Shown here in pieces: positions 61,348 through 64,000 of a DNA stretch of 64,000 bases. The stretch covers positions 1,054,001 through 1,118,000 of the forward strand of contig JAECYW010000005.1 of NCBI GenBank assembly GCA_023014335.1, written 5' to 3'. Made by a program: the position numbers and the translations under genes. The stretch's first letter is position 1, and each line of letters starts with the position of its first letter. Below the pieces are notes generated by a model. The model ran no database searches, was not told the DNA's origin, and saw only the letters and a list, made by a program, of their open reading frames with translations. The DNA is from Galerina marginata. Its lineage: Eukaryota; Basidiomycota; Agaricomycetes; Agaricales; Galerinaceae.

Positions 61348-62597
61348 TACAAGTTCTTACGTAGTAAAAGAACTTGTTTTCCGGCCTGCATAGCAGGCAG
61401 AAATGGTTTCTAACGCAATGGTTGGAAATTCTCCCACTGCTATAGTGACCCTGCATGGTTTCTGTATCTCAGCCATTACTGGGCCAATTTTGATGATTTT
61501 GGTATCAAAAAATTCGTAAAAATCAGGGCTTTCATGTGGCATGTGTATCCAGGGTTGATTAGGTCATGTGACCTGCTCACACGACCCAAAAAGCGCAAAT
61601 TTGTGTAAATTTACACTTAAAATAAATTTCAGTGAGCTAAATATGCTAAAATGTGTTGCCCAGATCAATCTAGAATAATGTACAAATATTTACATATGTT
61701 TTGCAATGATGTCATGGTGTCCAAATCTGGCAAACAGTCAGCTCAACTTGGTGAAAATCCGAAAATTGGTGTTAAACTGACTGGATAACCCATAAAAGGC
61801 ACACCAAACATTGCAAAACATGACCAAATAACATGGAAATAATGTTCTAGAACCTTACATAATCAAACTCACAGCAGGACTTTGTGCAATTGCCTTGAAA
61901 TCAGGTAAGGCACCAAGTTAGACCAAAATATTCTAAGGGATATGTCATGTGATATGTGTGCACAGACCATCCTTTAGGTAAAAAAAACATCATCTGTATT
62001 TTTATTTTATTTTAGTGCCTTTAAATCTCCCAATATAGTGTATTTCAAACAATATTCTGTATTTGGTAAGTCACATAAAGGTGTGACAATACATATGTGA
62101 CACCATCCTTTAGCCCTGATTTTTCTGATAATTACACACTTTGTTTCAAGGCAATCTGATCAAAACTAAGCGACGTATGAATTAATCTTGTTACAAGTTC
62201 TTACGTAGTAAAAGAACTTGTTTTCCGGCCTGCATAGCAGGCAGAAATGGTTTCTAACGCAATGGTTGGAAATTCTCCCACTGCTATAGTGACCCTGCAT
62301 GGTTTCTGTATCTCAGCCATTACTGGGCCAATTTTGATGATTTTGGTATCAAAAAATTCGTAAAAATCAGGGCCTTCCTGGTCACGTGACCAGTTGATTT
62401 TAGGCTTGTTAGATCCGCCTCATTTTTCTGCTTTTTTTGAGTATAAGATCATCCCAATTGGTTCAGATTTGAGCGTACTACATATTATTTACATATTTAA
62501 TATGTATTTATTTAATAACAGTGTAAGTCTTCAGGCACTGCCTCACCCCAAAGTAAGAACTTGTTTTTGCCATGCGCAGCAATGGCCTCTGACCAAG
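61348..62597 (+). mobile_element. PEE subfamily 1, n=1, inside the Ty3-like polyprotein
   Basis: 1,250 bp, with LE, body, LE and RE. The target was GCTCGT^CTCATA with one T duplicated; removal restores LSLKARLISEPVLSAPKYNG in frame. The body and RE differ slightly from other copies (GGTCACGTGACCAGTTGATT, a changed right edge of the 18-bp palindrome). Confidence 0.9.
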
Positions 62598-62653
62598 TCT
62601 CATATCAGAACCAGTTCTCTCAGCCCCAAAATACAATGGCACACCTTTTATAC
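62598..62653 (+). pseudogene. Ty3-like polyprotein remnant after the PEE
   Basis: 56 bp that continue the polyprotein (ISEPVLSAPKYNGTPF), the usual segment at the start of a Ty3 RNase H domain. It ends at the junction of a tandem duplication. Confidence 0.75.
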
Positions 62654-62839
62654 AGCTATTTCCGTGACCTTATTAAGGGATACGCACAACTGGAGGCTCC
62701 ACTACAAAACATTCTACACCAAGTACCTATACCAGCAGGCACCAAAAAACAAGGTTATCAGAGGATAATGAGAGCATATAAGCTGGCTGACATCTGGACC
62801 CAAGAACACACCAAAACATTCCTGTCTCTAAAAGCTCGT
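62654..62839 (+). pseudogene. Duplicated fragment of Ty3-like polyprotein
   Basis: A copy of 61162-61347 (SYFRDLIKGYAQLEAPL to LSLKAR), followed again by a PEE. It is part of the 1,492-bp tandem duplication and not a separate element. Confidence 0.85.
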
Positions 62840-64000
62840 TACAAGTTCTTACGTAGTAAAAGAACTTGTTTTCCGGCCTGCATAGCAGGCAGAAATGGTT
62901 TCTAACGCAATGGTTGGAAATTCTCCCACTGCTATAGTGACCCTGCATGGTTTCTGTATCTCAGCCATTACTGGGCCAATTTTGATGATTTTGGTATCAA
63001 AAAATTCGTAAAAATCAGGGCTTTCATGTGGCATGTGTATCCAGGGTTGATTAGGTCATGTGACCTGCTCACACGACCCAAAAAGCGCAAATTTGTGTAA
63101 ATTTACACTTAAAATAAATTTCAGTGAGCTAAATATGCTAAAATGTGTTGCCCAGATCAATCTAGAATAATGTACAAATATTTACATATGTTTTGCAATG
63201 ATGTCATGGTGTCCAAATCTGGCAAACAGTCAGCTCAACTTGGTGAAAATCCGAAAATTGGTGTTAAACTGACTGGATAACCCATAAAAGGCACACCAAA
63301 CATTGCAAAACATGACCAAATAACATGGAAATAATGTTCTAGAACCTTACATAATCAAACTCACAGCAGGACTTTGTGCAATTGCCTTGAAATCAGGTAA
63401 GGCACCAAGTTAGACCAAAATATTCTAAGGGATATGTCATGTGATATGTGTGCACAGACCATCCTTTAGGTAAAAAAAACATCATCTGTATTTTTATTTT
63501 ATTTTAGTGCCTTTAAATCTCCCAATATAGTGTATTTCAAACAATATTCTGTATTTGGTAAGTCACATAAAGGTGTGACAATACATATGTGACACCATCC
63601 TTTAGCCCTGATTTTTCTGATAATTACACACTTTGTTTCAAGGCAATCTGATCAAAACTAAGCGACGTATGAATTAATCTTGTTACAAGTTCTTACGTAG
63701 TAAAAGAACTTGTTTTCCGGCCTGCATAGCAGGCAGAAATGGTTTCTAACGCAATGGTTGGAAATTCTCCCACTGCTATAGTGACCCTGCATGGTTTCTG
63801 TATCTCAGCCATTACTGGGCCAATTTTGATGATTTTGGTATCAAAAAATTCGTAAAAATCAGGGCCTTCCTGGTCACGTGACCAGTTGATTTTAGGCTTG
63901 TTAGATCCGCCTCATTTTTCTGCTTTTTTTGAGTATAAGATCATCCCAATTGGTTCAGATTTGAGCGTACTACATATTATTTACATATTTAATATGTATT
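62840..64000 (+). mobile_element. PEE subfamily 1, second copy by tandem duplication, cut by window end
   Basis: Same sequence as 61348-62508 with an offset of exactly 1,492 bp. It shares all the small variants of that copy, so it arose by duplication and not by a new insertion. Confidence 0.88.

Larger units (their letters stand above)
61162..64000. repeat. Direct tandem duplication, unit 1,492 bp
   Basis: The sequence from AGCTATTTCCGTGACC at 61162 starts again at 62654 and stays matched to the window end. The junction (…CTTTTATAC|AGCTATTTCC) has no obvious homology beyond one or two bases. It could be real or an assembly effect. Confidence 0.85.

Overview
This is fungal nuclear DNA, most likely from a mushroom-forming basidiomycete (Agaricomycete). 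The reasons are many ~50-nt GT-AG introns, a KDZ (Kyakuja-Dileera-Zisupton) transposase with a CxC cysteine cluster, a Tad1/I-like LINE with an RNase H domain, and a Ty3-type element. Almost all 64 kb is nested mobile DNA; I see no conventional housekeeping gene.

The centre is a complete giant KDZ DNA transposon, 27651-56338 (28.7 kb). It has perfect 16-bp tips in near-identical inverted repeats of about 725 bp, and an 8-bp target duplication (AATAAGAA). The empty site is known from sister copies of the element it hit. It carries a spliced 1022-codon KDZ transposase (minus strand), an uncharacterised 754-aa protein upstream of it in the same direction ('AB protein'), and a divergent 1168-aa AT-hook protein of unknown function ('C protein', plus strand). 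Its subterminal regions are long tandem arrays whose unit encodes ubiquitin residues 17-33.

The left 11 kb (1-11047) repeats the same three genes in the same order and orientation, but at highly diverged sequence: start of a KDZ transposase, AB gene (broken by an insertion), C gene (intact model). It is followed at 15131-18102 by a different minisatellite. I read it as one side of a second, older giant element. Both copies carry, in non-coding DNA, many small hairpins with a constant loop (TGACNTGNTC type) and unrelated arms.

A second system is a non-autonomous 'palindromic-end element' (PEE). Each copy has the form (LE-body)n-LE-RE with n from 1 to 7, palindromes at both ends, a CCTGGTCACGTGACCAGG palindrome, and a 1-nt T target duplication that I could verify at six sites. 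Seven or eight copies of two subfamilies occur: 2150-3444, 11466-14558 (inverted), 18103-20638 (subfamily 2), 24059-25330, 26679-57205 (inverted, split), 33017-39560, 61348-62597 and 62840-end.

Nesting order on the right: Ty3-like retrotransposon (pieces at 23788-24058, 25331-25825, 60084-61347, 62598-62653), containing a 5'-truncated LINE (25826-60083, 14-bp TSD), containing a PEE (26679-57205), containing a small TIR element (26757-27289) and the giant KDZ element. The KDZ transposase has itself taken a 6.5-kb PEE in an intron. A 1,492-bp tandem duplication closes the window.
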